A DNA stretch of 64,000 bases, taken from positions 59,120-123,119 of the forward strand of contig VCMS01000062.1 in assembly GCA_022539475.1 (NCBI GenBank). Reading direction: 5' to 3'. The position numbers were made by a program, and so were the translations under genes. Shown here piece after piece: positions 10,655 through 22,423 of the stretch. The notes beneath the pieces were generated by a model. The model saw only the letters and a program-made list of their open reading frames with translations, was not told where the DNA came from and made no database searches. The DNA comes from Gracilaria domingensis (taxonomy: Eukaryota; Rhodophyta; Florideophyceae; Gracilariales; Gracilariaceae). How positions within the stretch are numbered: position 1 is the first letter of the stretch; every line of letters begins with the position of its first letter.

Positions 10655-13270
10655 GTCTAAGGAAGGGGGAGACATAGTCTCCCCCCTCTTTTGTCGCTAC
10701 TAACTTATAACCAATTGGTAACATGAAGAAACTAACCAAACGGAATATTCGCGAAAAGTTGCAACCACAAAGGAACGCACCTGTTTATGGTGAAGAAACC
10801 TGAAGGGAGATGGCGCCCATGATCAGTAATGATGAAGACGCGACGCTTATATGGAGCCGTGGAGGTCGTGCGTAGCACGCGTCGCACCACGCGACGCACG
10901 CGCCCCGGTCCGAGCACGCGCCTCACGCGTGCAAGACCAAATAATGGAAATCAAAAAGTTTGCCTTTCTCAGATGGCAAGAGTGCACGCGCATCATGCTT
11001 CGAGCCTGGCGCGAGTAACCGATTCGGTATACACTATTGTGTGTAGCGCGCACGCGCACGCACGGTCAAAAAATTCAAGTACTTTGACCTCGTGGCGGTG
11101 CTAAATCGGGAATTCTCAGCCTCTGAAACCTCCTGGTTTTCGAGATACAGACCAAAAGATGTTTCGGCGTTTTTGATACCATTTGGTGGGGTAATTTCGG
11201 CGTCAAATTTTTTGATTCGCCTTGCAAGTAACCTCTTGGTGTGAACGCCTCGCGCGCCTGCATTCAGCCCAAGAGGCGATGCATTCTCCCTGTGGTACAC
11301 TGCAGGACACTACAAGGACACGCGCGTAGCTCGCAAGCACCAATATAGTACATCGCAACGCCTCACACTCTGCGCGCCGTGCTGCGTTGTGTACCATGAT
11401 GGTGTGGGACCAACTTGGTATTGCAGAGAACTGTCTTGGTGGCGCCCTAGACGGAACCGAATAGCAGACCTCCATGGATCTGAATAACGTTTACCACTTG
11501 GCTTACTTTGATTCTTTCAAAGGTGTTAAAGTCTACTACCACCGTGGTACGCTGGTCAAAGGAAGGGGAGGAGAAGAAGCTTATACTCCTTCGTTTTCAA
11601 TGAACTTGGTGAAAGCTAGACACCGGAATAGTTCACGACCGTACAGGTGACGACCTTTACGGTTCTCCGCGTAGGAAGAAACACCAGAAAGGTTTCGAAG
11701 CTCGGGGGGAACTTACCACTTGGTGAAGCGACGAGAAGTGAACGGAGGAGTTCTTCGCCACTCGTCCAACAGTACCACATGGTTATTCTAGGAACTCTAA
11801 CGAGTAAGAAACCTTTATCGTAACGACCGAAACGGTTCGTAGAACAGCTCAAATGCACCACCACGGTTTGAGAAGGAGATGAAAGGTACCAATGGGTGAA
11901 GATGAAAATTGAACGTTTAGGTATTATAAGACCAGTTGGCGAGTACCGAACGGTAGATTGGAGTTCTCAAAGAGAGAAGAGTACTGAAAGGATGCTAATT
12001 GGGAAACGATTGAGACCACGTGGTGAGAAGAAGGAAAGAGTTGGAAGGAAATTCAGTTCGTTACGGATGGTTACCAAAGTGGTACAGAAGGGAAGCGGGC
12101 TACCAGAAGGATATGTATGGAAATACCAAATGGTTATAGCGTGTCCAGAAGGACAGGCGAAGGAACCACGACGGTGTAAGCACAAACCACGAGAGTATTG
12201 GGCGCGAGCTGAAACCTTTCGGTGAGCAGCTTGGTGGGATAGAACCGGACCGGATCGCACCCTTTGTCGGCGATTCGAGGAGACCAGAAACGGTGACCAA
12301 AGACGTTGCGAATAACCACCTGGGTACTCCAATGTGACAATTAGTTAATTGGAAGTTAGGTGCTGACCTAACTGATACTGGTAGACATACCGAACCGGTT
12401 TGCAGTTGTACCTATTCGGTGGAATGAGACCTGAGAGGCTCCAGAAGCGCTCAACTTCGAGGGCGCGGGTTTCATTAAGCGCCATGTAGGTGAAATTGAA
12501 GAACCGCTCGGTAAGAAAGAGTGCAATCTCCACATGGTGAGTGTGAGAAATGGACACCATCTTGGGTGGAATTGAACTTAACCAATTGGCATATCTGAGA
12601 CCGCAACGGTAATATGAAAGGAGCTGTTCGAAGAATGGGGAGAGCTATGACATACCTTGAAAGGTAGACCTTTTCGGTGAATTAAGACGAATTTATTTCT
12701 ATACCACATGGACGCAACGCAACATTATGCCTAATACCAATTGGTTTTTCTGTTCTAATGAAGAAGAGAACCGCACGGTTGGCACAGAGAAAACCAAGAT
12801 AGGGATTCAAGGGAGCCACGAGAAGTGTCTCATGGTAGGAAGAGGGTCTGTCGTACAATGGATTTTACCTAATAATTCTGCTACAAAGGGGATTATGAGG
12901 AGGAATTGACTGGTTAGTAATGTGCTACAGATCTACCACGTGGGTGGTGACGGCTTTGTGGACATTCTACTAACTAGTTATTAATTTAGATAATTTATTT
13001 AATTATGTAGATATTTTAGAGACGTACGTGGTGCACCAGACAATAGGTCTGACACGTGTGCGAGATCGCGTTGACCCGGCAGCCATACTTAGTCGTTGCC
13101 GAGGTCCGCGTCTTCCACAGATTGTAAAGTAAGCACCAACTTGGTAAAATCTTGCCTCTTTGGTTAAGAACTACCACCGCTAAGGTCTTGTGCGTACGCT
13201 TGCGCTCTCGCTTGCCGTTTCCGATACGGCCGGAGCTAGCAATCCTACCTACTGTACCACTTGGTATTCA
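10655..13270 (+). mobile_element. Long 3' non-coding part of the chromovirus, rich in ACC-N4/5-GGT dyads
   Basis: After the purine tract AAGGAAGGGGGAGAC comes about 2.6 kb without a credible gene. Interrupted palindromes recur every 40-60 bases, for example ACCAATTGGT at 10710-10719, ACCACTTGGT at 11715-11724, ACCACGTGGT at 12015-12024, ACCAATTGGT at 12736-12745 and ACCACTTGGT at 13256-13265. The same motif fills the coding part but stops at about 13.3 kb. I take that as the approximate 3' limit. Part of this DNA may be the 3' LTR, but no partner copy was found. Confidence 0.55.
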
Positions 13271-14045
13271 GGTGCTCATCTACCGTCGTGGTTCGTGTCC
13301 TACTTCGTACCTTATAGGTTGAGCCCTCGCTGGCTCCCCACAACCGACGAACACCGCCCGTGGCTATACGACACCCACCAATTGTGGCAAAAGCCCACGT
13401 GTAGTGGCCAACCTCCGATCAGCTCCACCGTGTCCCACGTGTCCAAACCATCTCGATGGCAACCACTAGTTACTACCAGTCATATACTGGTGTGTACCAG
13501 ACAAACCCGTGAACAGGAATTATGACTACGTCCAGCAAAATTCCCCATACATGAGCGTTGCACTACAAGTACTGGGGCGGAGAGAAAATACCGGTCGCTA
13601 AACAAATATGTGAGCACTCCACGAGTCACAAGAAAAACAAAAGAAAAGCAAGACCAATGATGGTATGCACTGCGTGCACCCTCCTGGTTAGAGCCGGGGG
13701 ACAACTAGACTGTGCTGCGGTAAGTCGCTCCGCGAGGAGTTGGAGTCGTCGCGCGGGCGAAATAGTTAGAGCCGCACACCGGGTTACCTTTACTAAGTTG
13801 GTGATGGCGGTGAGCCATCACCTAAGTAGTAGAATTAGCGGCCCTGTAGAGGGTTATCAAAAACATCTAAATAATAGATTAATCTAAGCACCTCATGTGC
13901 ACTTCCCGTCCCGGGCAGTCCTGGCAGTGTCGGACCAAAACCCGCGGGGTATTTCTCTAAAAATTATGAAAAGATTCACTCCATCCAAACAACCAAATAG
14001 TGGTACACATGTACACATTCCGGGTCCGGATCCACGTCATCGTGC
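13271..14045. other. Non-coding junction between chromovirus and copia debris
   Basis: No gene is supported. A perfect 9-base-arm hairpin (GGTGATGGC, 13800-13808; loop 5; 13814-13822) lies inside. The right part may be further decayed copia sequence, but I could not read a domain in it. Confidence 0.5.
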
Positions 14046-14049
14046 TACT

Positions 14050-15330
14050 CATAACCTCGAGTTCTCCATCGATGGGCGTCTCCATAAGTTACGATTGCCA
14101 CTTCCAAAACGGTATCCCTTAGGAGGGTTTGCTCTACATTCTGTTCTCTTTTGGAATAAAAACATAAGCTTTGCATCCAAATACAAGCAGATGGGATATA
14201 TCTGGCTTTTGTTCTGACCATTTTTAAGCGGGCTTTTGTCCTTAAGAATTTTCGTCGGCATAAAATTTCTTAGAGCATTTGCTGTCTGTATTGCTTCAGC
14301 CTAAAATTGTCTCGATAGATCTTGATAAAATAACATGCGTCGAGCTTTTTCACAGAGAGTTCAATTTATCCTTTCTGCGATTCCGTTCTGTCGGGGTTGA
14401 TACGATCCTGTGGGTTCGTCAATAATTCCTTTCTGTTTGAAATAATTTTTGGTTGCATTAGAAATATATTCTTCACCCCTGTCGCTTTTAATTCTTTTCA
14501 CAGACAGTGCAGTTTGATTTTCAACGAGTCGTAAAAATTCTTTGATCTTATCCAGAGTTTCATCCTTTTTTCGTAAGAAATATACAGACGATTTTCTAGT
14601 GTAGTCATCGGTAGAGATATTAAAATATACTTTTCCTCCTTTAGACCGTACACTCATCGGATCACATAAATCCGTGTGGATGAGATGTAATTTTTCGGTA
14701 GACTAGAATTTTCTAATTGATGGAAATGATTGTGATACAATTTTTCCTAAGGCGCAGCCGCGACAATTTCTTAAGTCCTTCTCTTCGATTTTTCCTGGAA
14801 TACCCACAGCAGTTTGATGGGAAATAATTTGTCATAGAACAGATTTTCCAACATGCCCAAAGCGAGCATGCCAAAGTTCCTATCCACTGAGAGTTGCAGT
14901 GTAGGCGACAAAACTATTTTTGTCCGCTCTCGTTCCTTTAAAGCAATAGATAAAATTTTCTCTTCTGACTTCCAAGAGTTTCTCATTATTTTCACTCGAA
15001 AATATTCTGCAGTATCCATTTTTGAACTGTATTTCGTCGCCCCTCCGGTGTATTTGGCAGACTGATAAAATGTTCGTGGTTATTTCCGCAATATACAGAA
15101 CATCATGGACAAAAATTATATTTCTATTTCTATTCCGGTAAATCTCAATGTCAATATTTCCTTTCATATTGGACATTACGGTAGTACCATCTCCAAGACG
15201 GATACTTATGGGCTCGATGTTTTCAATTGTTTCAAGGGTAAGCCACATTTCATTATTTGTCATGTAAAATGACGCATCTGAGTCAATGTACCACACTCCA
15301 GAAATTTTTCCTGGTTCCGCACCAGCCATT
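14050..15330 (-). mobile_element. Protease-integrase region of the older copia element
   Basis: A copia protease block (WYIDSDASFYMTN, then ILSVCQ) precedes integrase core motifs (YFNISTDDYTRKSSVYFLRKK, KSDRGEEY, SYQPRQNGIAERIN). A downstream integrase block with FLFQKRTECRANPPKGY is near 14.1 kb. The domain order is that of Ty1/copia. Confidence 0.75.
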
Positions 15331-16060
15331 AAAATGTTCCCAAATTTTTGTCTTCGTTATAGCCACTTTTCGATTTTTGTTCCTCCTTCTTTCTTTTTCG
15401 ACTGTCTCCAATTTTGTGTCCTCTTTTATTGCAGTAGTGGCATTTATAAGGGAATACATTCTTCTGCTGCTTTGATTTTGACCGTAGTAAATTTGCTGAT
15501 ACTGTTTCTTCGTTGTTGGAATTTTGCCTGGATTCTTCTTGAAGTATTCGAGCATGTATTTCTTCTTTGCTCAATATTTCTGAAATATTTTCCAGCGTCA
15601 TCACGAGACTTTCGTACGATTTTGGTAGACTTTTTAATAATCGCATAATATATTCTTCCTTTGACTTCTGTACACCAAGCTGTTGAAGTTTTGTTTTGAG
15701 CTTTTTAAGCTCTTCTATATGTTCTTGGGCAGACTCATTTTCGCCTAATTTCTTAAAAACAAAACGTTCTTCAATATCCATTTTGTGAGCAATTCCTTTG
15801 TTTTCATAAACTTCAGCAAGGGATTGCCATGCTTCTGTACCACTTTTGGCTTCCTGAACATAAACAATTTGATTGTCATCGACTGACAAACAAATGTCTG
15901 TAAGAGCCTTTTCATTTGCTTGTGCATTATTTTCTTCTTCTGAAACAGCCTTTCAATAATTCTTATTTTTTAGATAATTAATCATTCTGAACTTCCAAGA
16001 GAAATAATTATCTCCGTTCAACTTCTCGATTTTGAAAGGATTTCTGTCTTCGAAATCCAA
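15330..16060 (-). mobile_element. Gag region of the older copia element
   Basis: The region begins with the copia Gag opening block (KLNGDNYFSWKFRMINYL near 15980-16030), continues through the UBN2-type helical domain (AWQSLAEVYENK, LKSLPKSYESLV) and ends with a CCHC knuckle (CHYCNKRGHKIGDS). AT-rich codon use differs from the younger insertion and from the host genes. Confidence 0.8.
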
Positions 16061-16090
16061 TTTTACACTTCAATAAAACTGATGTACGGT

Positions 16091-16458
16091 TGTGGGAAGT
16101 GTGGCAGTGTACTGGGACATGGTGACGTTGTGTCGAGACTACTGGAGCAAGTGGAAGGCAATGATCAGCATCGAAAGCTGGGTCGTTGTCGCACTGACTC
16201 TGTCCATCCCGTTTACTCAGTCCACACCGTTGGACTCTCTTATGCTTTGCTCTGTGCCCGTTCGCTTGGGCACTCAGTCCACACCGTCGGACTGTCTCAT
16301 GCTTTGCTCTGTACCGGTTCGCTTGGGCGCTACATCACGGCGAAGTCGCTGACAATTGGGCGCGTATTGTCAATGCGGACATTACGGGAAACACTAGATC
16401 TCGTTCGACGGGAGACCAATATTCACAAATTGGCTCTACCTAACTGTTTCAACCTACA
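16091..16458 (-). repeat. 3' LTR of the complete copia element
   Basis: Copy of the 368-base LTR on the left, the 3' LTR because the element runs on the minus strand. It contains a tandem duplication of 57 bases (16215-16271 and 16272-16328), starting ACTCAGTCCACACCGT. Confidence 0.92.
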
Positions 16459-16493
16459 GACCCCCCAGTTGTAGTAAACACATTTGCAACAAC

Positions 16494-18065
16494 TCAAGTC
16501 CATGTAGAACTGTTGAGACAAAACGATCGAGGACCAGGTAGTATCAATAGACCAGATACTGCAATGCGATTCAAAAGTCTATGCGAAGCTGCATTACGTT
16601 TCGTTAACGCATCCGCTATATTCGCCTTGCTTTGAATCCATCTGAGCGAATCCAGTTCTTTCGATTCGAAGGAGTCCCTGATACGTTGAACAGTTTGCCT
16701 CAATCTGTACTTCTTCCCTTCGTGTAGGGTAGTTATAGTGTCAAACAGTGCTTTTGAATCAACGTTCAAAACATGAATGAACCTGTCGGCGGGAGATATA
16801 GACTTGCACTTCAGGTTAAAACCTCTACCGTCCGCTTCTGTACATGCGAGAATTTCCGCACCATAGGAAGAATACGAAACACGTCTTTGCTTGATACTTG
16901 CCCAATCAATCAGGGGAAATGTCGCTGCGTCTCCGTTTGCTTTAGCTAGTCTCAATCCTGTTATAAACCCAGTTTGTCCGCAGCAATGTGCTGGCGATAT
17001 ATTGAACGAGGCGTCAGAAAAGGAAACCACTTCCACGTTACAGATCTTTGCTGATGGTCTTCTGTACAGAATTGTCGGGCGCAGATTACAAAGTTCTGAC
17101 AGCATGCGATTCGCTTCGACAAGATGGGACACTTGTAGCTGTGGTATGCGTTGCTGCATATATGATCCAATGTAAGTCGCCTGGGGGAGTGCTCCGCACC
17201 CGAGCCATATAAGTTCCCCCGCAAGTTTTCAAAAAGACCGAATCTCGCTCTGTGTAGCTCTGTCTTGTTGCATTGATCTCCTTGCTTTGCTCAATTGGAT
17301 AAGTTTGATCGAATCCGCGTACTCCTGCATCGACAGCGTAATGCTATGATCATCATGTTTTCTGATCGTGCATCCATTAAATTTGATCTCGTCATCGATA
17401 ATAGTCTTGCTTATCCTAAAACGCTGAGCAATTTGATGGGAGAACGCCTGCATCTCCGCGTGGGATCCGGCCATTAGCAAATCGTCGCTTAGCTTTTCGA
17501 GTAGTAAACAAATCTTCTTGTCCTTGTCACGCTTGACATACAGCTGACTGACACCGAAAATGCGTTCGAGACCTGCGACTTCAAGCATCCATTTCTCGAT
17601 CACTGTAGCCCATTGCCTACCGGCTTCACTGATGCCGTATGGTAGTTTGACGAGTTTCCAGAGCGTGCCTCGGCTATACTTGCATTCCTTCGGCGGACGA
17701 ACATAAAGCTCACGTGTGATCGGGCCACTTTGTAGATATGCCCCCTTCACCTCGATGCACCCAATTCGAAACGAAAGAATGGTAGAAAGCGATAAGAGAA
17801 GTCGAATGATATCAAACTGAGCATTCGCAGAGTCGTTTCTTATGTTACCTTTCTCCTTATCGCGATTACCGTGAGGGCAGAGTCGAGCTTTCAATCGTTT
17901 TAACCCTTTCTCTTCGTTCTTAACCTTGTACACCACATGAGAGCTTATCAAATTAGCATCTCGTGGGACTGCACTCTCAGGGACTGGAACGTAAGCATCC
18001 TTCCATGCCTTCTGGAGCTCGTCATCTAATGCTTTGTTCAGTATCCAGGGAGGTGCACAGTCCAT
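16494..18065 (-). mobile_element. Reverse transcriptase and RNase H region of the complete copia element
   Basis: Copia-type RT with the KARLCPHGNRDKEK, IEVKGAYLQS, LVKLPYGISEAGRQW and DDLLMAG blocks is near 17.4-18.0 kb. It is followed by an RNase H with SDASFN, SYSSYGAEILA and IADALTKRNA at 16.5-17.1 kb. Confidence 0.85.
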
Positions 18066-18089
18066 CTTATTCCGCGTAACTTGAGCGTT

Positions 18090-19865
18090 TCATACGCTCT
18101 GGTAGACTTCGTTCAGGACCGTCTGCTCGTCCGACTCAAGATTCTTCCCGGCTTCAAGCTGGTTGTCCTCTACATCAACATCTCCGACGTCCATCTGCGG
18201 TCGCCCGAGTGCAGGTTTGGAAAACATCGATCTCTTCACTTCGCGTACATCATCATCATCATCGTCATCTTCTGGACCGAAAACATCTAACATGACCTGC
18301 GCTGCATCGTCGTCGCTGTGTGGGCTGTTCAAAATTTCGGCTAATGTGGTGTTTGGAACGTCCCCAGACAGTATATCTTCGAGGATGCCTTCTTGCAAAT
18401 CACGTGCCAATTCTCCGTCCGGGGCTAGACGTACATGTTCATAGGCAACTTTCATCGGTGGGCCTCGATGAGATCTCCGGCACTTGATATAAAACGGCGT
18501 AGCCTCCACGACCTTGGCGGAAACCCATCTCACGGGTTCATTCTGTTTGGATGTCTTGAAATATACCCATATAGATGTTCCCGGTTTGAATGAGTTCGGT
18601 GAGAGCAGATGGTTATCAAGAGACTTCAGCACTTTCTGCATGGCTCTAGTTGCTGCAGTACGCATATGGGCGTCGAGCAAATCCTGTGTGACTGGGTTAC
18701 CAGGCATTGCTAGTACGGACGGCGAGTAACTTCTCGCGAGTTAAAATGCGTTCAACGTCGAGGATCCGTGAAACATATTCGTCAACAGAGATGCACGGGC
18801 TACAAGTGTCTGGGGGGATGCATTCGTATTCTCTCTAGAGATGCGGTCAAAGACGTTCTTAAACAACCCGTTGTTACGCTCCACATAGCCATTCTTTGAG
18901 GATGCACGAGAGGGTCTATCTTGTACAACAATCTCGTGAGAAGCAAGCAGCTTACATAGCTTAGAATTGGTACACTCTGGATCTGCACTGAAATACTTAG
19001 AAGCTCCATGGTGGTAAATCCATTCCGATTCCAGTTTGTCCGAAAGTTTGGAAGCGTTCTTTTGGGCCACAATGACTCGTTCCCCATAGTTGATGCCGGC
19101 GTCAATAATGTTTAGGACCTCGTACTTTTCGTCTGATATGTAGACGACCACAAAGTCACCCTGAACTGTCTCATTGAACGCCTCGTTGACATGGCTTAGA
19201 GACACCTTCTTGCGGTGTGCTGGACGACCAGAAGCTGCGCAAAGATCGCATGCACTAAAGACCTTATCGCACGCTAAGCGGAACTCATCGGTAAGCAAGT
19301 TGGCGTCAGCAAGAAGTTGTTTCATTTCATCAGACGTGGCATGTGTAAAGCGGTGAATCTTCTTCACAGCATTGAGACCCGTTTTCCTGCTAGTTCCTCC
19401 TAGTAGCGTGCGAACAGTAGATTTATCGCTGGCAACAATTTTCATTCTTAGTCGATCGTTTCTATCTTCATCGGGGCGTATGTAGGTGGAGAAACAACGT
19501 TCAGCGTTATCCAATGGGCGTTTGAAGCTGCAAATGGGAGGAGCTTCGCGATTGAGAACATTAGAATGTCGCAATAGTTCAAGGCCAATTATAATCGGTG
19601 AAGAGCCACGTACGAGATCAAAAGATATAGTTATGTGTCTGCCATGCATGTCATTGAGAACGAGATTCCAACTACAAAGTACCAACTTTGGATCAGCAGC
19701 GTTCACACCCCAGGCATGAAAGTACTGTTCGCGTGGTGGGTCAAGGACAAGCTCAATACCTAAAGAATTGCACAGTGCTGTTGTTTGATCAATACCAGCT
19801 GTTGAGGTGGGTGCTCCGTCATCTAGTATGGGATTGAGATCTGGTTGGAGCTCTCCAGACCTCAC
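18090..19865 (-). mobile_element. Protease-integrase region of the complete copia element
   Basis: Retropepsin-like N-terminal part (LDDGAPTS), an HHCC-type zinc region (H...H...CDLCAASGRPAHRKK), the integrase core (VQGDFVVVYISD, a DRPSRASSKNGYVERNN block) and a C-terminal part with an acidic Asp run near 18.25 kb. Confidence 0.8.
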
Positions 19866-20975
19866 TTTTGAAAAAGTGAACTTATGGTCGGCTCGTTTTT
19901 CCCTTCAGATGGTGAAGGCACGTCCTCAATAGGCGAAACCTTCACAACAGGTGCTCCAGCATTCAGATTTGCACGCTGATTATTCTTCTTACGCATCTTG
20001 TTACGGCATTCCTCGTTGTCCTCATACAAGTGACCAAATTTTCCACATGCGCGACAGGGATTCTCAGCCTTTAATTTCTTTACGAATGTACCATTCTCTG
20101 CGCCTTTAGAGTTTGTTCGTTTTCCTAGCATAGCAGTCTGGACTTTGGGGGGTTGGATTTCCATAACTTCTTCGCAATTATCCACATGGCTGAGCGACGT
20201 TACAGCCTCTTGTAAGGAGAACATCGGAATATCTGCACGAGCACTAGTCACACGTTCTTCAACTTTCTTGATCTTTGCAGCGACAGTGACAGCATTTCGG
20301 TTGTTAACTAAACTTTCGTGTACCAAGGAGTCGAGGAGGAACTTCATTTCCATGTGCGACAGTATGACTTCAGAACCAATTGATTCATTAGTACTAATAT
20401 TGTGGTTTGAAGTAAGCTGTAGTATTATGCCGTTCATTGTTTCTTGAGAAAGTTTCGCATTTCGTAGCATCATGAGAGCAAACTGCCTGTCCGTAGCTGC
20501 ATGAAACCCATTGGTGTGTACGCTGTACTCGGCAACAGCACCATTGAACCTGTTGGCGAAGAATGAAATCTTTTCTCCTGGTTTGCGAATGCACGCAGAT
20601 ATGGCTGTTAGCAAATCCACTTCGCGTTTAACGACCTCCGTTGGACTGTCCTTTGCGATGACGTTCAAGATTGACTCAATCAGTGCTTCGTTATTCTTGT
20701 CGTCTTCTTGCCCATCAAGAGAAAGATTTCCACTTCGTTCCGCTTGGTCCAACAAAGCCTGTGCTGTGGCATCACATGAGAGATACAATAATAAACCTGC
20801 ACCTTTACAGACAGCCTTTGATTTGTTGTCAACTTCAGCGAAACGGTGCATCATCTTCATCCACACGCGTAACGCTTTGCGATATTGGACTTTAGAAGTA
20901 ACATTTGTAACAAATTTCGGCGCACTACTTATGCTGCCTCCAGAATCAGTAGCGACGACTCCCCCTGGGCCCATA
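19862..20975 (-). mobile_element. Gag region of the complete copia element
   Basis: Helical Gag followed by a basic stretch and a CCHC-type knuckle (CRACGKFGHLYEDNEEC) near 20.0 kb. It starts only about 30 bases from the 5' LTR, an unusually short leader. Confidence 0.8.
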
Positions 20976-20977
20976 AA

Positions 20978-21345
20978 TGTGGGAAGTGTGGCAGTGTACT
21001 GAGACATCGTGACGTTGGGTCGAGACTACTGGAGCAAGTAGAAGACAATGATCAGCATCGAAAACTGGGTCGTTGTCAAAGTGACTCCGTCCATCCCGTT
21101 TACTCAGTCCACACCGTTGGACTGTCTTATGCTCTGCCCTGTGCCCGTTCGCTTGGGCACTCAGTCCACACCGTTGGACTGTCTCATGCTTTGCTCTGTA
21201 CCCATTCGTTTGAACGATACATCACGGCGAAGTCGCTGACAATTGGGCGCGTATTGTCGATGCGGAAACTACGGGAAACACTAGATCTCGTTCGACGGGA
21301 GACCAATATTCACAAATTGGCTCTACCGAACTGTTTCAACCTACA
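20978..21345 (-). repeat. 5' LTR of the complete copia element
   Basis: Copy of the 368-base LTR on the right. It has the same 57-base internal duplication beginning at 21102, so the duplication predates this insertion. Confidence 0.92.
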
Positions 21346-21350
21346 ACGGT

Positions 21351-22423
21351 ACTGTGTTGTTCGGTTTTAAAACGTTCTTCGAATGATAAAATTTCTTTGT
21401 TCTATTCGACTTCAAACGTCTACGTTGTTCGTATAGCCTCACTGAAAACCGACTTCTAAGCGTCACTGTAGATTTCGACGTGGGCTGGGCCCATAAACGT
21501 TATTGTATATAGAAACGCTTAGGATAAACAAGAAGTGGTTTTAATCATTGACTCTCGGCTTGACTTCTATCTTTCGTCAAACCGGAGTTCTCTTCTACTC
21601 TTTTATACTGTTTCAATAAAGTTTTATAGTGTTCTAGACTTCTATAGAGTGTCTATCATCGCGCATTACTCGTTTCTACATATATGTTCTATACAATATT
21701 ATAGAACTCTCTGGAAGGTAGCCGTTTCTAGTTGTTATCTAGAAGCTTCCAGATGCTTCTACTACACAGAGTAATGTCAAAATACTTTCATCTCAGAATA
21801 GGGAATGGTCGTCTCGATGATGAAAGCCATTCCATTCATTCGAGCACAAAAGTGAGTTGTTGTCAGAGATAATCTGAGAGAGAGTCAAGCTTTTACTTGG
21901 CTAATATTATAGCAGACAAGAAATAGTCTATAGTGCTACGTAATAGATAAATTATTTAGTAGCTTAGCACAGTGTTTCCCAAATAGGAAACAATAAAACA
22001 TATAAAAGGCGCTGAGACAGAACCTCCTAAGGGTTCGTCCGGCAACTCCCAGGTTCACTCGAACTGTACTCCGCACATCAACGCTAACAGTTGGGTCAGC
22101 GATCTAGATGACAGTTTCCGAAAAATAGGAGACAGAATTTAAGGTGTAAAAGAACTTGTGAAGATCGGCGAAGAAAATGTTCATTCTGCTTAAAGTTGAA
22201 CACGAAGGTACCCTTCTGGGAGGATAGTTCTGGAACATGGCTAATTTTGGGACAAATTCCCGCCAAATGTATGGGAACCGAAACACTCGTCTCCCATCCC
22301 ATCTTGCGCCACATTGGAATCTTAAGTACATTGTGAGCCCCTTACCCGTCATGTCCAGGACTGCAGTAAACGTCCAAATTATCAGCTGGTGCGAGCTCCT
22401 CTGAAAACCTGTTCACCACGGCG
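21351..22423. other. AT-rich leader and probable 5' LTR of the older copia element
   Basis: No host gene is seen. The minus-strand candidate primer site TTTATGGGCCCAG lies near 21485-21500, so the DNA to its right (from about 21505) is the likely position of the older element's 5' LTR. The LTR's outer edge cannot be fixed without its partner. Confidence 0.45.

Larger units (their letters stand above)
5240..13270 (+). mobile_element. Ty3/Gypsy chromovirus, decayed
   Basis: Domains appear in canonical Ty3/Gypsy order on the plus strand: Gag with a zinc knuckle, aspartic protease, reverse transcriptase, RNase H, integrase and a C-terminal chromodomain that places it among chromoviruses. The coding part (about 5.25-10.63 kb) is broken in roughly four or five places. 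It is followed by a purine tract near 10660 and about 2.6 kb of non-coding DNA. That DNA shares an extremely dense ACC-N4/5-GGT dyad with the coding part, so I include it in the element. I could not find a matching LTR pair. The 5' end looks lost or unrecognised, so both outer limits are approximate. Age is uncertain: the protein domains remain clearly readable. Confidence 0.85.
16091..21345 (-). mobile_element. Complete Ty1/copia element with LTRs and target duplication
   Basis: The element is 5255 bases long with LTRs of 368 bases at both ends, each starting TGTGGGAAG and ending AACCTACA (TG...CA). It is flanked by the 5-base duplication ACGGT (16086-16090 and 21346-21350). On the minus strand the order is Gag, protease, integrase, RT, RNase H, as in Ty1/copia. 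A polypurine tract (CTGGGGGGTC) touches the 3' LTR, and a candidate primer site TGGGCCCAG lies four bases inside the 5' LTR. By eye the LTRs differ at about 24 of 368 positions (about 6.5 percent), so the insertion is not recent. The coding part is spread over about five frames, implying several breaks. It is inserted into the older copia element. Confidence 0.92.
14050..21500 (-). mobile_element. Older Ty1/copia element, partial and split
   Basis: Minus-strand copia-type Gag, protease and integrase are readable from about 16.06 kb down to about 14.05 kb. Reverse transcriptase and RNase H are absent, so the 3' half is missing, and the remainder carries several breaks. A complete younger copia element sits at 16091-21345, in the leader just ahead of this Gag. 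The continuation on the far side (21346 onward) contains TTTATGGGCCCAG (minus strand, about 21485-21500), a candidate primer-binding site, so the 5' LTR should start just to the right of it. No matching LTR pair was found. It is older than the element inserted in it. Confidence 0.75.

Noticed and set aside
10630-10760. 3' LTR start directly after the chromovirus purine tract
   Set aside because: The position is right for an LTR, but no second copy was found 5' of the coding region, so I do not mark an LTR.
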